Source: Xenorhabdus hominickii
GTDB taxonomy: Bacteria > Pseudomonadota > Gammaproteobacteria > Enterobacterales > Enterobacteriaceae
Assembly (NCBI RefSeq): GCF_002632725.1
Contig: NZ_NJAI01000001.1
Span: 1,119,882 to 1,183,881 of the forward strand
Length of the DNA stretch: 64,000 bases
Reading direction: 5' to 3'
The notes under the pieces were generated by a model. The model searched no databases, was not told where the DNA came from, and was given only the letters and a program-made list of their open reading frames with translations. Both the position numbers and the translations under genes were made by a program. Below, piece by piece: positions 1 to 10,023 of the stretch (its first letter is position 1; the number at the start of each line of letters is the position of its first letter).

Positions 1-110
1 TTACAGCAGGTATAGCAACGATAACGAGGATGTCCGCCATTCCCTTTTCCATGTCCTTTGACATGTTCTGATTTGTGACAATAACGGCAATAGACGTCAA
101 CTTTGGCCAT
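1..110 (-). CDS. insA: IS1-family InsA protein, N-terminal part
   Basis: Reading down from the ATG at 110 gives 36 codons starting MAKVDVYCRYCHKSEHVKGH, continuing through GHPRYRCYTCC. This is the zinc-finger start of IS1 InsA, which binds the IS ends and represses transposition and is also the first half of the InsAB' transposase. The cysteine pairs (YCRYC and CYTCC) are kept. The gene runs off the window start. It differs from the InsA at 11938-12213, so the two elements are different IS1 relatives. Confidence 0.85.
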   Translation of the reverse strand, partial: MAKVDVYCRYCHKSEHVKGHGKGNGGHPRYRCYTCC

Positions 111-168
111 GCTTTACCCTTAAAAGGCGGGAAGCATATCACAACAACTAACTATTTAATACATGACC
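1..168 (-). mobile_element. IS1-family insertion sequence, one end only
   Basis: The window opens inside an IS1-family element. The first 110 bases encode the start of InsA on the minus strand, and the element appears to end at about 168, where the minus strand begins GGTCATG. IS1-family ends begin GGTnATG, and the 58 bases between the end and the insA start match the usual IS1 layout. The IS at 11.5-12.3 kb ends with the same CATGACC on the plus strand. The rest of the element lies outside the window, so the target duplication cannot be checked. Confidence 0.8.
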
Positions 169-885
169 AAAATCATGGGGATAGGTTTGCCTCAAACGTC
201 GATTTTAAGCATGGGGTCGAGTTATGGCACTACAGGATATCTGGGGCTTCCAATCGTGATTTCTGCCTATGGTGAATCTGCTGCACTGCCTGCCGCCATT
301 GCTACGATCCTGCATAACATTCCGGCTATTATGGCGGTTATCATTACTTACGATATTTTTTCTACGCAGCAATCTGGCAGTAAATTATCCATTATCCAAA
401 GTCTCGTTAAGGCGTTAAAAACCACTCTGACTAACCCTCTGATGGTTTCCGTTATTGCTGGGTTGGTTTTCGTTTGTTTCAACATTCCAGTACCAAAATT
501 TCTACAAACGCTTGCGGGATTTTTGGGCAGCGCCGCAGGCCCAACGGCATTATTTGCTTTGGGAATAGGATTGTCCCGGCTTAAAGTCAGAGAGCATATA
601 AACGGAGAAACATTAAAACTGGTCACCCCTATGCTGTGTCTCAAGTTGGGAGTGCAGCCACTAGTTACGTTTATCTGTGCTTATCATCTATTCGGAATAA
701 AGCAGGTGAATGATATTTGGCTGATTGTTGCTATTGTCATGGCTGCACAGCCTATTGGAGCAGGAGTTTATGTTTTTGCCAGTAACTATGGCTTCAAACA
801 GGAAGTTATTTCTCTTTCTATTATTATTTCCCTGCTTATTGCACTGATAACGATACCGATTGTTCTGCAATTGTTGTCTGTTTAA
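169..885 (+). pseudogene. AEC-family (auxin efflux carrier type) permease, 5' end lost to IS1
   Basis: About 239 codons of a hydrophobic protein with the features of the AEC family (MdcF/YfdV type organic-anion transporters): GSSYGTTGYLGLP near the start, several membrane spans, and MAAQPIGAGVYVFA near the end. Family members are about 310 aa, so some 70-80 N-terminal residues (the first two or three helices) are missing. Coding sequence begins right at the proposed IS boundary; an ATG at 163 is created inside the IS end, so a shortened protein could be made but is unlikely to work as a transporter. A hairpin at 934-961 probably ends the transcript. The substrate is unknown. Confidence 0.8.
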
Positions 886-1351
886 GTATGGACACAAGAG
901 CGGCTGACATTACATTGCACGTTTTGTTAGCTTTGTCATCAATACCCGCGAGTTGATGACATCACCTCTTTTACTTAAATTGAAGCCAGTCTATCTATAG
1001 CAATATTTACAATGGAGTGTAATCGTTCAGTGTTCTGCTCGGACAGAAAGGTTATCTCTATGAACAATTCGTTAAATCAAGGTTTTTTTTGGGTTTAATC
1101 TTTGTTTAATCGCTTAATGTGATACTGATGTGTTTTTGCGTAGAAAGCGTATCAAGATAGAGCTTATTCTCAAAATAACTCTTGTTGAAAATATGCGAAT
1201 ATACAATCTTCATAGATAAATTTTTCCCAATTAGCCTTAAATACTCGTAAATGTAGGTAAATCTTTGGAACTTAATTCCATTGGGAATTACACTTAATAA
1301 GTTTTGTTGTTATGAGTTTTATTGTTGACCTCAAAAATAAAGGAACCATCA
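886..1351. other. Gene-free stretch upstream of ppiA
   Basis: I see no gene here. It holds a perfect 9-bp inverted repeat (TGTCATCAA 934-942 and TTGATGACA 953-961), which probably terminates the truncated permease transcript, and then an AT-rich stretch that must contain the ppiA promoter. Confidence 0.6.
934..970 (+). terminator. Hairpin after the permease pseudogene
   Basis: TGTCATCAA and TTGATGACA pair perfectly around a 10-base loop, followed by a weak pyrimidine run (CTCTTTTACTT). It lies 49 bases past the permease stop codon. Confidence 0.5.
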
Positions 1352-1918
1352 ATGTTTAAACGTATTTTTGTGTCGCTTATGGCTGCATGTGCTATCAGTG
1401 TGATAGCTGCCCCAGTATTGGCTGCCGAAACTCACGTCAAGCTGGTGACATCAGCCGGCGAAATCGAACTTGAGCTGGATAGCAGTAAGGCACCAATTAC
1501 CACTAAGAATTTCGTTGAATATGTCAATGAGGGATTTTATAACAACACTATTTTTCATCGTGTTATTCCCGGTTTTATGGTTCAGGGTGGTGGTTTTACA
1601 AAAGATATGCAGCAGAAAACCACGAAAGCGCCTATTAAAAACGAAGCAGATAATGGCTTGCGTAATTTGCGCGGGACTATCGCTATGGCGCGTACGGCAG
1701 ATCAAGATAGCGCAACCAGTCAATTTTTTATTAACGTAACCGATAATGCCTTTCTCGACCACGGTCAGCGTGATTTTGGTTATGCTGTCTTTGGCAAGGT
1801 GATAAAAGGTATGGATGTCGTTGATAAAATTTCTCAGGTCAAGACAGAAAATGTTGGCCCTTATCAAAATGTGCCAGTGAAACCTATCGTGATTCTGTCA
1901 GCTAAGATTGAACCTTAA
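1352..1918 (+). CDS. ppiA: Periplasmic peptidyl-prolyl cis-trans isomerase A (cyclophilin)
   Basis: A 188-aa cyclophilin-type prolyl isomerase that speeds folding of proline-containing proteins in the periplasm. Residues 1-24 form a signal peptide with a predicted cut after APVLA. Cyclophilin core motifs are [22 protein letters not shown] and YAVFGKV. The ATG at 1352 was chosen because AGGAACC lies 8 bases upstream and the protein then starts with the signal peptide; E. coli PpiA is 190 aa. In E. coli yhfG and fic lie between ppiA and pabA; both are absent here. Confidence 0.96.
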   Translation: MFKRIFVSLMAACAISVIAAPVLAAETHVKLVTSAGEIELELDSSKAPITTKNFVEYVNEGFYNNTIFHRVIPGFMVQGGGFTKDMQQKTTKAPIKNEADNGLRNLRGTIAMARTADQDSATSQFFINVTDNAFLDHGQRDFGYAVFGKVIKGMDVVDKISQVKTENVGPYQNVPVKPIVILSAKIEP

Positions 1919-2251
1919 TCATCCTTATAGGGGATATGTCTAAAATATTTCAATATATATTAATGGCATGAGACGGTATTCGCCTAATCACTAGAGTGAT
2001 TTGAGTACCGTCTTGCTCTCACACTGTTCTGCTTTTTGCCATCTCTGTTTTTTCACTCAAATCCTGCAGCATCGTGATGCTGCTGTTGGGCATCCTCTGT
2101 ACCTCTATTTTAAAAATACTTCTGTGGTATGATGAATACCCCGTTGTCGTTGATACTGCTTTACCTGATTTTATCGTAATACAGCATACGCAATACCCCA
2201 ATAGGGGTAGGGATACTTATAAAACTATAAAAATCAGTAGGATATACTCCT
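1919..2251. other. Gene-free stretch with inverted repeats, upstream of pabA
   Basis: No coding region is convincing. There are three hairpin-forming sequences: a nested one at 1971-2013 (AGACGGTA/TACCGTCT outside, AATCACT/AGTGATT inside), GCAGCATC-GT-GATGCTGC at 2066-2083, and TACCCC-AATA-GGGGTA at 2194-2209 in the pabA leader. The first may terminate ppiA; the others could be operators or leader structures. Confidence 0.5.
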
Positions 2252-2827
2252 ATGTTATTAATGATAGATAACTACGATTCTTTTACATTCAATTTATATC
2301 AATATTTTTGTGAGTTAGGGACAGAGGTTTTAGTCAAGCGTAATGATGAATTACAGCTTGAAGATATCGAAAAATTGGCACCTACACATTTAGTGATTTC
2401 TCCAGGGCCAGGTACTCCGGATGGCGCCGGGATATCTCTGGAAGCGATTTCACATTTTGCCGGGAAATTGCCCATTCTCGGAGTGTGCTTAGGGCATCAG
2501 GCAATAGGTCAGGCTTTTGGGGCCAGTGTTGTCAAAGCCCGAGAAGTGATGCATGGGAAAACCAGCTTGCTTCACCATAGCCAGCAAGGGGTATTTAAGG
2601 GGCTGGATCATCCACTGACTGTTACCCGCTATCACTCTTTGGTCATTGCAGCAGAAACGCTTCCTGCGTCATTTGAAGTGACGGCGTGGAGCCAGTGCAA
2701 TGGTGATGTGGATGAAATTATGGGAATACGTCACCGTACTTTGCCACTGGAAGGTGTTCAGTTTCATCCTGAAAGTATTCTGAGTGAACAGGGGCATGAG
2801 TTGTTGAATAATTTCCTTAAATACTAG
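2252..2827 (+). CDS. pabA: Aminodeoxychorismate synthase, glutamine amidotransferase subunit
   Basis: A 191-aa class I glutamine amidotransferase. With PabB it makes 4-amino-4-deoxychorismate from chorismate and glutamine for p-aminobenzoate and folate synthesis. The protein starts [19 protein letters not shown]; the nucleophile cysteine is in GVCLGHQ and the His-Glu pair in FHPES. A residue usually Cys in E. coli (SPGPCTP) is Gly here (SPGPGTP), as in many relatives. The stop codon TAG abuts an IS5-like relic, with CTAG (2824-2827) at the boundary. The related TrpG has the same fold, but length, start and position before argD favour PabA. Confidence 0.95.
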   Translation: MLLMIDNYDSFTFNLYQYFCELGTEVLVKRNDELQLEDIEKLAPTHLVISPGPGTPDGAGISLEAISHFAGKLPILGVCLGHQAIGQAFGASVVKAREVMHGKTSLLHHSQQGVFKGLDHPLTVTRYHSLVIAAETLPASFEVTAWSQCNGDVDEIMGIRHRTLPLEGVQFHPESILSEQGHELLNNFLKY

Positions 2828-3035
2828 GGGCTGTTTACCTTTCGAGTGCATAATTTATTCCGCCCACATAGGCAGCCACATGATGACAAATGCCAGTGCT
2901 AACAGACTGGCGTAATTGTGTTCCAACTTATCGGATTTTCGGCTGTTTCTCCTGTAGGGAATAATTGGTGTTGTGGCGGTACGCCTGAAGGTTTCACTAT
3001 CGTAGCCCTTATCCGCAATCACAAAACGTCAACCC
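2828..3035 (-). pseudogene. IS5-family transposase relic
   Basis: The minus strand encodes pieces of a DDE transposase of the IS5 group: VIADKGYDSETFRR (around the second catalytic Asp region), then RRNSRKSDKLEHNYASLLAL and MWLPMWAE before the stop at 2855. The usual stretch with the catalytic Glu between RRN and YDKLEHNYASL is missing, so the gene has an internal deletion. The outer end GGGGCTGTTTACC starts at 2828, directly after CTAG, a target type of IS5 elements. It cannot be active. Confidence 0.75.
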
Positions 3036-3052
3036 GCCCTAATTAGATATAA

Positions 3053-4381
<1,329 letters not shown>

Positions 4382-4386
4382 CGGAA

Positions 4387-4425
4387 TAAAAAAGCCAGTG
4401 CTGAATGTCACTGATTGCACTGGCT
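4387..4425 (-). terminator. Terminator of crp (between argD and crp)
   Basis: AGCCAGTGC (4393-4401) pairs with GCACTGGCT (4417-4425). On the minus strand the stem is followed by TTTTTTATT, a standard intrinsic terminator for crp transcripts; in the other direction the T run is weaker. Confidence 0.85.
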
Positions 4426-4444
4426 GAGTTAAGATTTTTAGGAA

Positions 4445-5077
4445 CTAGCGAGTTCCGTAAACGACAATGGTTTTACCATGCGCGGAAATCAGGTTTTGAT
4501 CTTCCAGCATTTTTAGAATACGGCCAACTGTTTCACGGGAGCAACCCACGATCTGCCCAATTTCCTGGCGTGTAATTTTGATTTGCATACCATCAGGATG
4601 AGTCATTGCATCAGGCTGTTTGGCTAGGTTGAGCAATGTTTGAGCGATACGACCTGTAACGTCCAAAAAGGCTAAGTTACCTACTTTTTCGGAAGTTGTT
4701 TGTAGACGGCTTGCCATCTGAGCAGATAAACGCATTAAAATGTCAGGATTCACCTGAATTAACTGGCGAAATTTCTTGTAGGAAATTTCAGCTACTTCAC
4801 AGGCGTTTTTGGCTCGCACCCATGCAGTACGTTCTTGCCCTTCTTCAAACAATCCAAGTTCACCAATGAAATCTCCCTGATTTAAATAAGAGAGAATCAT
4901 TTCCTTACCTTCTTCATCTTTTATTAGAACAGCAACCGAACCTTTAACAATATAGTAAAGCGTCTCTGCTTTCTCGCCTTGATGAATAAGCGTGCTCTTG
5001 GATGGATATTTGTGAATATGGCAGTGTGACAAAAACCATTCAAGAGTAGGGTCTGTTTGTGGCTTGCCGAGAACCAT
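4445..5077 (-). CDS. crp: cAMP receptor protein, global regulator
   Basis: A 210-aa protein, the same length as E. coli CRP. It binds cAMP and activates or represses many promoters, including those of maltose genes such as the ones in this window. The N-terminal cyclic-nucleotide domain shows [22 protein letters not shown] with the cAMP-binding Glu, Arg, Thr and Ser/Thr region; the C-terminal helix-turn-helix is [20 protein letters not shown] with the recognition residues R-E-x-x-x-R. In E. coli crp lies between yhfK and yhfA; both are absent here, leaving argD convergent with crp. Confidence 0.98.
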   Translation of the reverse strand: MVLGKPQTDPTLEWFLSHCHIHKYPSKSTLIHQGEKAETLYYIVKGSVAVLIKDEEGKEMILSYLNQGDFIGELGLFEEGQERTAWVRAKNACEVAEISYKKFRQLIQVNPDILMRLSAQMASRLQTTSEKVGNLAFLDVTGRIAQTLLNLAKQPDAMTHPDGMQIKITRQEIGQIVGCSRETVGRILKMLEDQNLISAHGKTIVVYGTR

Positions 5078-5602
5078 TCGCTTTATCCTCTGTTGTTATT
5101 TCCGCCTTTATGACATGAGAAACAGACGGTTTCTCTGCAGGCTGGCTTTATAAAGTCAATAGTTTAACATATTAACTTACTGAAAAACTGACAAGTAGGA
5201 ATTTTATATGGATTATAAGAATTTTAAAATGCTGGCGTATTGATCTTGATCCATATACCTTGCCAATCTTGTTTGTAACACAGGAAAACGTTTCTGTCTT
5301 CTCCTGTATCGCTTCAGCATATTAAACTGGCTGCTGGATTACTAGAGATTAGTCTGGTGAGACGATTTTATTGCCTTTATATTTATAAAAAGAAAAAATA
5401 ATGACCGTGTGTTAAAAACAAAAATACGAACAAAAAGAAGAGGGAAATCAGGAAAGAGAGTGAAATTGATTTCTTTAGCATCATAAGGATACAGTTCCGG
5501 CCGTGGTGAATTTTATTGTTACGGAAACTGTTTATTTATTTAAATAAACAGGCAACGTTATTTTTTGTCACCTGTCTTATTAGAAATAAGAGGAGATTTA
5601 AA
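5078..5602. promoter_or_regulatory. Gene-free crp upstream region
   Basis: The 525 bases between crp and prkB must hold the crp promoter and leader. GAGAAAC (5117-5123) and GTTTCTC (5129-5135) form a short hairpin in the crp leader. Near the prkB end, CTGTTTATTT and AAATAAACAG (5528-5551) form a 10-bp stem, and an overlapping stem around 5546-5577 may terminate prkB. yhfA, present here in E. coli, is absent. I could not place a clear CRP site by eye. Confidence 0.55.
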
Positions 5603-6472
5603 TCAACAAATTTCTTTGCCTTCCAGTAATTGTTTAACTAGCGGCGCCATAATTAATTCCATTGCTAGCCCCATTTTCCCACCCGGTACGACAATGGTAT
5701 CTATACTAGAAATAAATGAACCCTGAAGCATTGCCAGTAAATAAGGAAAATCAATTTGGGTTAGGCCGCGAAAGCGAATTACGATAAAACTTTCGTCTAA
5801 TGAAGGAATCGCTTTGGCAGAGAAGGGGTTAGAGGTATCAACAGTGGGTACGCGCTGGAAATTGATATGGGTACGTGAAAACTGTGGGGTGATGTAACGA
5901 ATGTAGTCATCCATGGAACGGACAACAGAATCCATGACTGCTTCTCTAGAATGCCCACGTTCACTGGTATCTCGGATAAGTTTCTGTATCCATTCCAGAT
6001 TGACGATAGGTACGACACCAATCAGTAAATCAACATTACTGGCAACATTGTGCTGCGGAGTGACAACACCACCATGCAACCCCTCATAAAATAGAACATC
6101 TGTATTGGATGGCAAAGGTTCCCATGGCGTGAAAGTGCCCGGAAGCTGGTTATAAGGTACGGCTTCATCATAGGTATGCAGGTACTTTCGACAGCGGCCA
6201 TTCCCCGTTTGCCCATAGTCAGAAAACGTCTTTTCCAGCATACTGAAATCATTGGCTTCTGGCCCAAAGTAACTGATATGCCTGCCTTGTTCTCTCGCTT
6301 TTCGGATCTCGGCATCCATTTCAGGACGAGTATAACGATGGAAACTATCCCCTTCTATAAGTGCGGCGGTGACACCAAGTTGTTGGAAAATCTTGCGAAA
6401 GGCCACACTGGTGGTGGTTGTTCCTGCTCCACTGGAGCCAGTGATTGCGATGACAGGGTGTTTGGCAGACAT
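5603..6472 (-). CDS. prkB: Phosphoribulokinase-family protein PrkB
   Basis: A 289-aa P-loop kinase, exactly the E. coli PrkB length. The ATP-binding loop GSSGAGTTTTS is at about residues 12-22, followed by EGDSFHRYTRPEMDAE and EGLHGG typical of the phosphoribulokinase/uridine kinase family. The substrate in enterobacteria is not established, since these bacteria lack a Calvin cycle. The ATG at 6472 was chosen because AAGGAGT lies 6 bases upstream; a longer frame exists but would add six residues without a ribosome site. It is followed upstream by yheU and yheT, as in E. coli. Confidence 0.94.
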   Translation of the reverse strand: MSAKHPVIAITGSSGAGTTTTSVAFRKIFQQLGVTAALIEGDSFHRYTRPEMDAEIRKAREQGRHISYFGPEANDFSMLEKTFSDYGQTGNGRCRKYLHTYDEAVPYNQLPGTFTPWEPLPSNTDVLFYEGLHGGVVTPQHNVASNVDLLIGVVPIVNLEWIQKLIRDTSERGHSREAVMDSVVRSMDDYIRYITPQFSRTHINFQRVPTVDTSNPFSAKAIPSLDESFIVIRFRGLTQIDFPYLLAMLQGSFISSIDTIVVPGGKMGLAMELIMAPLVKQLLEGKEIC

Positions 6473-6517
6473 GAACAGACTCCTTATCAATAAAATTTAG
6501 GGTTAACAAGCCAGACT

Positions 6518-6736
6518 TTATGGACGAAACATCTCTTTAGGCATGATATTGACGGTTTCATGTAATTCAGACCATACCAGCAGAACCTCACCTCGTTCAA
6601 GTTGACGTTTGACATCCTGTACTTTTTGTTCGAGTGTTTTTTCTTGCTCACCGTAATCGGTCCCTTCCCGTAAGACATAACTTTCTATCAAGTTGCGTAG
6701 GGTTTCGGCTTCCAGTTGTTGCCATGGAATCATCAT
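6518..6736 (-). CDS. yheU: YheU family protein (UPF0270)
   Basis: A small 72-aa protein, the E. coli YheU length, starting [20 protein letters not shown] and containing [10 protein letters not shown] and the acidic-basic stretch [20 protein letters not shown]. It has no known function and no signal peptide. The ATG at 6736 has CAGGAG upstream and overlaps the end of the yheT coding sequence by 4 bases, so translation is probably coupled. The order yheT-yheU-prkB is conserved in enterobacteria. Confidence 0.92.
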   Translation of the reverse strand: MMIPWQQLEAETLRNLIESYVLREGTDYGEQEKTLEQKVQDVKRQLERGEVLLVWSELHETVNIMPKEMFRP

Positions 6737-7155
6737 AGTATTTGCTCCTGATCGTGTTGAGATTGATCTGGTATTGATTGTTTTTGTGATGACTTTTTTT
6801 GTAATGATCGTTCTGATGATGATTGCCCTGAAAGGGAGAATTCTAAATAAGGCGCTAACCAATCAGGAATACGCTGTTCCAGCCACATCTGTGGTTTTTT
6901 TAGTGAACCACCAACGAAACCGACATGCCCACCATGTTCAGTCATCTGATATTCAATGTTAGGAGGTAAATGTGTGGTATCAGGGATCACTTCTGGTGAC
7001 ATGAAAGGATCATCTTTGGCGTGGATGATTAATAGCGGTATTGTAATATTAGGCAAACGGGGTAGTGCACTGCATTGGTGATAATAGTCATCTGCATCTT
7101 TAAAACCGTGGATTTTGGCGGTGATAGCATTATCAAATTCACGTAATTTTTTCAT
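6733..7155 (-). CDS. yheT: YheT hydrolase, C-terminal part (split gene)
   Basis: This 140-codon frame continues the alpha/beta hydrolase YheT after the break at 7152. It starts [18 protein letters not shown], matching the E. coli sequence just after the point where the upstream frame stops. It carries the acid (DDPF, about 48-51) and the catalytic histidine region (TEHGGHVGF, about 72-80). The last 30 or so residues are a Ser/Gln-rich tail ([16 protein letters not shown]) that E. coli YheT lacks. The only start is the ATG overlapping the upstream stop (ATGA), with no ribosome site, so expression would depend on coupling or a frame change. See the entry for the N-terminal part. Confidence 0.85.
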   Translation of the reverse strand: MKKLREFDNAITAKIHGFKDADDYYHQCSALPRLPNITIPLLIIHAKDDPFMSPEVIPDTTHLPPNIEYQMTEHGGHVGFVGGSLKKPQMWLEQRIPDWLAPYLEFSLSGQSSSERSLQKKSSQKQSIPDQSQHDQEQIL

Positions 7156-7814
7156 TGAATTGAATTGAGTTGGCTAAGGCTCAAAGGCAGAGAATTCGGA
7201 TAGCGCAGTAACTTGCGGGATGCGTTATTTTTCAGTTTATTGAGCAAATAGTGTTGATATATCTGAGAAAATCCCTGTTCTATCCGTTTGGAACAGGCTT
7301 TCAGCATAAATGGTGCTGAGACAATAACGGCAGCATCTACTTGGGCATGGGCTTGTTCTTCTGCCAGATAACAGGCCAGCATATTGCCGCCAAGGGAATA
7401 ACCTACTGCGGCTGTGGGGGCTTCGCCATAAGTCATTTTTAGCCAGTTCAGAAAATAGCGGGCATCGCTGGTTTCCCCTGAATGATAAATACGTTGCTGG
7501 CGGTTAGGTTCTCCGCTGCAACCACGAAAATGCATCACAACGCCAAGCCAGCCTTTTTCCTGACAAGCACTGATCAGTCCATGGGCATAAGGGCTGCTGA
7601 ATCCTCCTTCTAAACCATGAAAAAGAACCAGCCGCGGTTTGTGGGAAGCAGTTTCAGGATCTTCGCTCCATGCTAAATCCACAAAATCATCATCGGGCAA
7701 ATTCAATCGCTGCCAGTGGGCTTGTAACTTGGGGCGACGTCTCAGTAAACGAGGAAGCAAGGTTTGTATATGGGGATTACTGGCTCCGCTTAAGGGACAA
7801 AAATTCTCATTCAT
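7152..7814 (-). CDS. yheT: YheT hydrolase, N-terminal part (split gene)
   Basis: A 220-codon frame starting MNENFCPLSGASNPHIQTLL, the N-terminal two thirds of YheT, a member of the YheT/YMC alpha/beta-hydrolase family with about 340 residues. The nucleophile Ser140 is in GYSLGGN and an oxyanion segment is LFHGLEGG. The frame ends after LSQLNSIQ, exactly where CAATT occurs twice on the minus strand, followed by CAATG. Removing one 5-base unit gives [11 protein letters not shown], which lines up with E. coli LKSVRRIREFD. The break is therefore best explained by a 5-bp repeat gain. Without the other part the enzyme lacks its Asp and His. Confidence 0.88.
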   Translation of the reverse strand: MNENFCPLSGASNPHIQTLLPRLLRRRPKLQAHWQRLNLPDDDFVDLAWSEDPETASHKPRLVLFHGLEGGFSSPYAHGLISACQEKGWLGVVMHFRGCSGEPNRQQRIYHSGETSDARYFLNWLKMTYGEAPTAAVGYSLGGNMLACYLAEEQAHAQVDAAVIVSAPFMLKACSKRIEQGFSQIYQHYLLNKLKNNASRKLLRYPNSLPLSLSQLNSIQ

Positions 7815-7914
7815 AATGAATTGATTTCATGACTAGTTATCTTGTGTGTGGAATAACATACTGCTATTTTCCTTGAAAGGAAATGTCAACCATTTGGGCG
7901 ATAGGAATCTACCC

Positions 7915-8520
7915 ATGACTGCAAGCCTGTTATTCTCGCTCAGCACATTTATGTTTATTGCTGCTGTTACACCCGGCCCAAATAATATGTTATTGGCGTC
8001 ATCGGGTGCCAATTTTGGTATCCATCGTTCCATTCCCCTGTATTTAGGCATTGCTCTGGGGATGCAAACAATTTTGCTGTTTTCTGCCTTTGGCATTGCC
8101 GCACTGCTGCTGGTTTATCCCGCTCTGCATATTGGCTTGAAAGTACTCGGTAGCCTGTATTTATTGTGGTTGGCTTGGAAAACGGCAACCTCGCATTATA
8201 AGCGATTGGATACGGTAACGTCGGCAGGAAAGCCAACCAAAATTTATCAGGGCTGGTTATTACAGTTCTTGAATCCCAAAACATGGGTAATGGGATTGGG
8301 GGCGATCAGTAGTTATAGCCTGGAAGGGGCGCTGTATAATGGTTCTATTTTGGCTATTAGCATAGTGATGTTAATAGCCAATACGGCAGCGGGTGCAATT
8401 TGGCTTATTCTGGGGGCATTGATCGGTCGCTTACTGAAAAGCCGCCATGCGTGGTTTACCTTCAATATCACAATGGGAATATTGACAGCGGCTTGTGTAC
8501 CCCTAATCTGGATGAATTGA
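7915..8520 (+). CDS. LysE-family exporter
   Basis: A 201-aa membrane protein of the LysE/RhtB amino-acid exporter family, with about six hydrophobic segments. The signature AAVTPGPNN is at about residues 16-24, and LLQFLNPKTWVMGLGA is the typical second conserved block. The substrate (an amino acid or homoserine-lactone-like compound) cannot be told from sequence. The ATG at 7915 gives the family length; an upstream in-frame ATG would add 23 residues that do not fit the family. It is convergent with murP (10-base gap) and opens the block that interrupts the yheT-yheS order of E. coli. Confidence 0.88.
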   Translation: MTASLLFSLSTFMFIAAVTPGPNNMLLASSGANFGIHRSIPLYLGIALGMQTILLFSAFGIAALLLVYPALHIGLKVLGSLYLLWLAWKTATSHYKRLDTVTSAGKPTKIYQGWLLQFLNPKTWVMGLGAISSYSLEGALYNGSILAISIVMLIANTAAGAIWLILGALIGRLLKSRHAWFTFNITMGILTAACVPLIWMN

Positions 8521-8530
8521 GATTTTTGAA

Positions 8531-9997
8531 TCAATCTAGGTCGATGTTTTTGCTCCCGAAGAATAACGTTATCACAAAGCCAGCGATGTAAGCGACAACT
8601 AACCCTGCACCGTATACCGCCATACCTGTAAATATGCCACTGTTGGATGTCATCAACGGTAAAGCGACAAGCCCGGAAGGGCCGAAAACACTATTTAGCC
8701 CGACAGGCCATCCCCACCAAGCAATCAGGCCGATAAAAAATCCACCCGTTGCGCCCCCGAGACAGGCGGTGACAAACGGCTTGATGCGGGGCAATGTGAC
8801 ACCATAAATTAAAGGTTCCCCGATCCCCAAAAATCCCGGGATGATGGCTCCTTTGATCTGAGTACGCAGCAGGGAGCCTTTTTGCGCTTTCACATATAAC
8901 GCCAGCGCAGACCCTACCTGACCCGCACCCGCCATCGCCAGAATCGGGAACAAGGAATTGAAGCCTTGCGCATCCATCAAGGCGAAATAGACGGGTACGA
9001 AGCCTTGATGCACACCAAACATAACAGCAAGTAAGAACAAGCCTGCTAAGATTGCTGTACCGAATGGGTTGCCATTCAAATGCATGAACAGCCATGACAT
9101 TGCCGTAAACAGGTAGCTTCCTACAGGCATGATGATGATAAAGGCAATGGCTCCCATGATAAGCAGGGTGATTGCAGATGTCAGAATCATATCCAGATCA
9201 GACGGCATGATTTTGCGGATTTGCTTTTCGACCCAAGCACCGAGAATACAGGCGATCAGCACTCCGATAATATTACCTCGTGGGTCGATGGCGAAACCAA
9301 AGAAATTGTTAATGCCAGAATAGAAACCGCTAGTGGCTTCAGCGTTATAACCCAGCACAAACAGAGACGCAATGATGGCACCGTTAACACCTGAACCGCC
9401 AAACGCCTTTTGTGCATTGTAGCCAATCAATATGCTGAGGAAACTGAACATGCCTTTGCTGAAAATTTTCATATAGCCGACCATTTCCACCAATATGGCG
9501 TTGGGGTGAGTCGCTTCTTTGATAAAAATTTGTTCCAGCAGAGTAGCAAAGCCCAGTAACAGGCCAACAGCGATAAAGCCTGGGATCAGAGGTGTAAAGA
9601 TGGTGGCGAATTTCGCCAGAAATTTATGGACTGAACTGGTTTGTTTTTCTTTCAGATGTTTCTTGTTGGAGGTAGCAATATCTTTTATTTTTTCGGAATG
9701 AGGAGCTGCGCTTGATGTCTCTGAACCGCCGAGATGATGAGGCTTACTTAACAGCGCATTCATCATATCTGCCGCTGTCTGGGCTTTGCCGGGACCAAGG
9801 ACAATCTGGAGCTGAACATCACTTTCTATGACACCTAAGACGCCGGCAATTTTCTTCAGTTTAGTTTTGTCGACCAGTGCATTATCACATAGGGTCAATC
9901 GTAGGCGAGTCATGCAGTTACCGCTGTGTATAACGTTACTCGCCCCACCGATGGTATTGAGTATGTCGACCAACATTTCCTGATTAATTTTAGCCAT
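8531..9997 (-). CDS. murP: PTS N-acetylmuramic acid transporter, EIIBC
   Basis: A 488-aa phosphotransferase permease that imports N-acetylmuramic acid as the 6-phosphate. The N-terminal EIIB domain has the phosphorylated cysteine C28 in GNCMTRLRL; a Ser/His/Lys-rich linker at about 90-120 leads to the EIIC membrane domain with [13 protein letters not shown]. There is no EIIA domain, so phosphate must come from a separate EIIA such as Crr, as for E. coli MurP. The ATG at 9997 has GAAGGGG upstream. It follows murQ by 26 bases, so the two are one operon. Confidence 0.93.
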   Translation of the reverse strand: MAKINQEMLVDILNTIGGASNVIHSGNCMTRLRLTLCDNALVDKTKLKKIAGVLGVIESDVQLQIVLGPGKAQTAADMMNALLSKPHHLGGSETSSAAPHSEKIKDIATSNKKHLKEKQTSSVHKFLAKFATIFTPLIPGFIAVGLLLGFATLLEQIFIKEATHPNAILVEMVGYMKIFSKGMFSFLSILIGYNAQKAFGGSGVNGAIIASLFVLGYNAEATSGFYSGINNFFGFAIDPRGNIIGVLIACILGAWVEKQIRKIMPSDLDMILTSAITLLIMGAIAFIIIMPVGSYLFTAMSWLFMHLNGNPFGTAILAGLFLLAVMFGVHQGFVPVYFALMDAQGFNSLFPILAMAGAGQVGSALALYVKAQKGSLLRTQIKGAIIPGFLGIGEPLIYGVTLPRIKPFVTACLGGATGGFFIGLIAWWGWPVGLNSVFGPSGLVALPLMTSNSGIFTGMAVYGAGLVVAYIAGFVITLFFGSKNIDLD

Positions 9998-10023
9998 TGA
10001 TAACCCCTTCAAAGAGGTAATGA

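Noticed and set aside
3007..3035. Treating the IS5-like relic as an active transposase gene
   Set aside because: The fragment has no start, lacks the catalytic Glu segment and covers only the C-terminal third.
7152..7155. Reading the two yheT frames as two independent genes
   Set aside because: The second frame has no ribosome site, and the two together align end to end with one E. coli protein once a 5-base repeat unit is removed.
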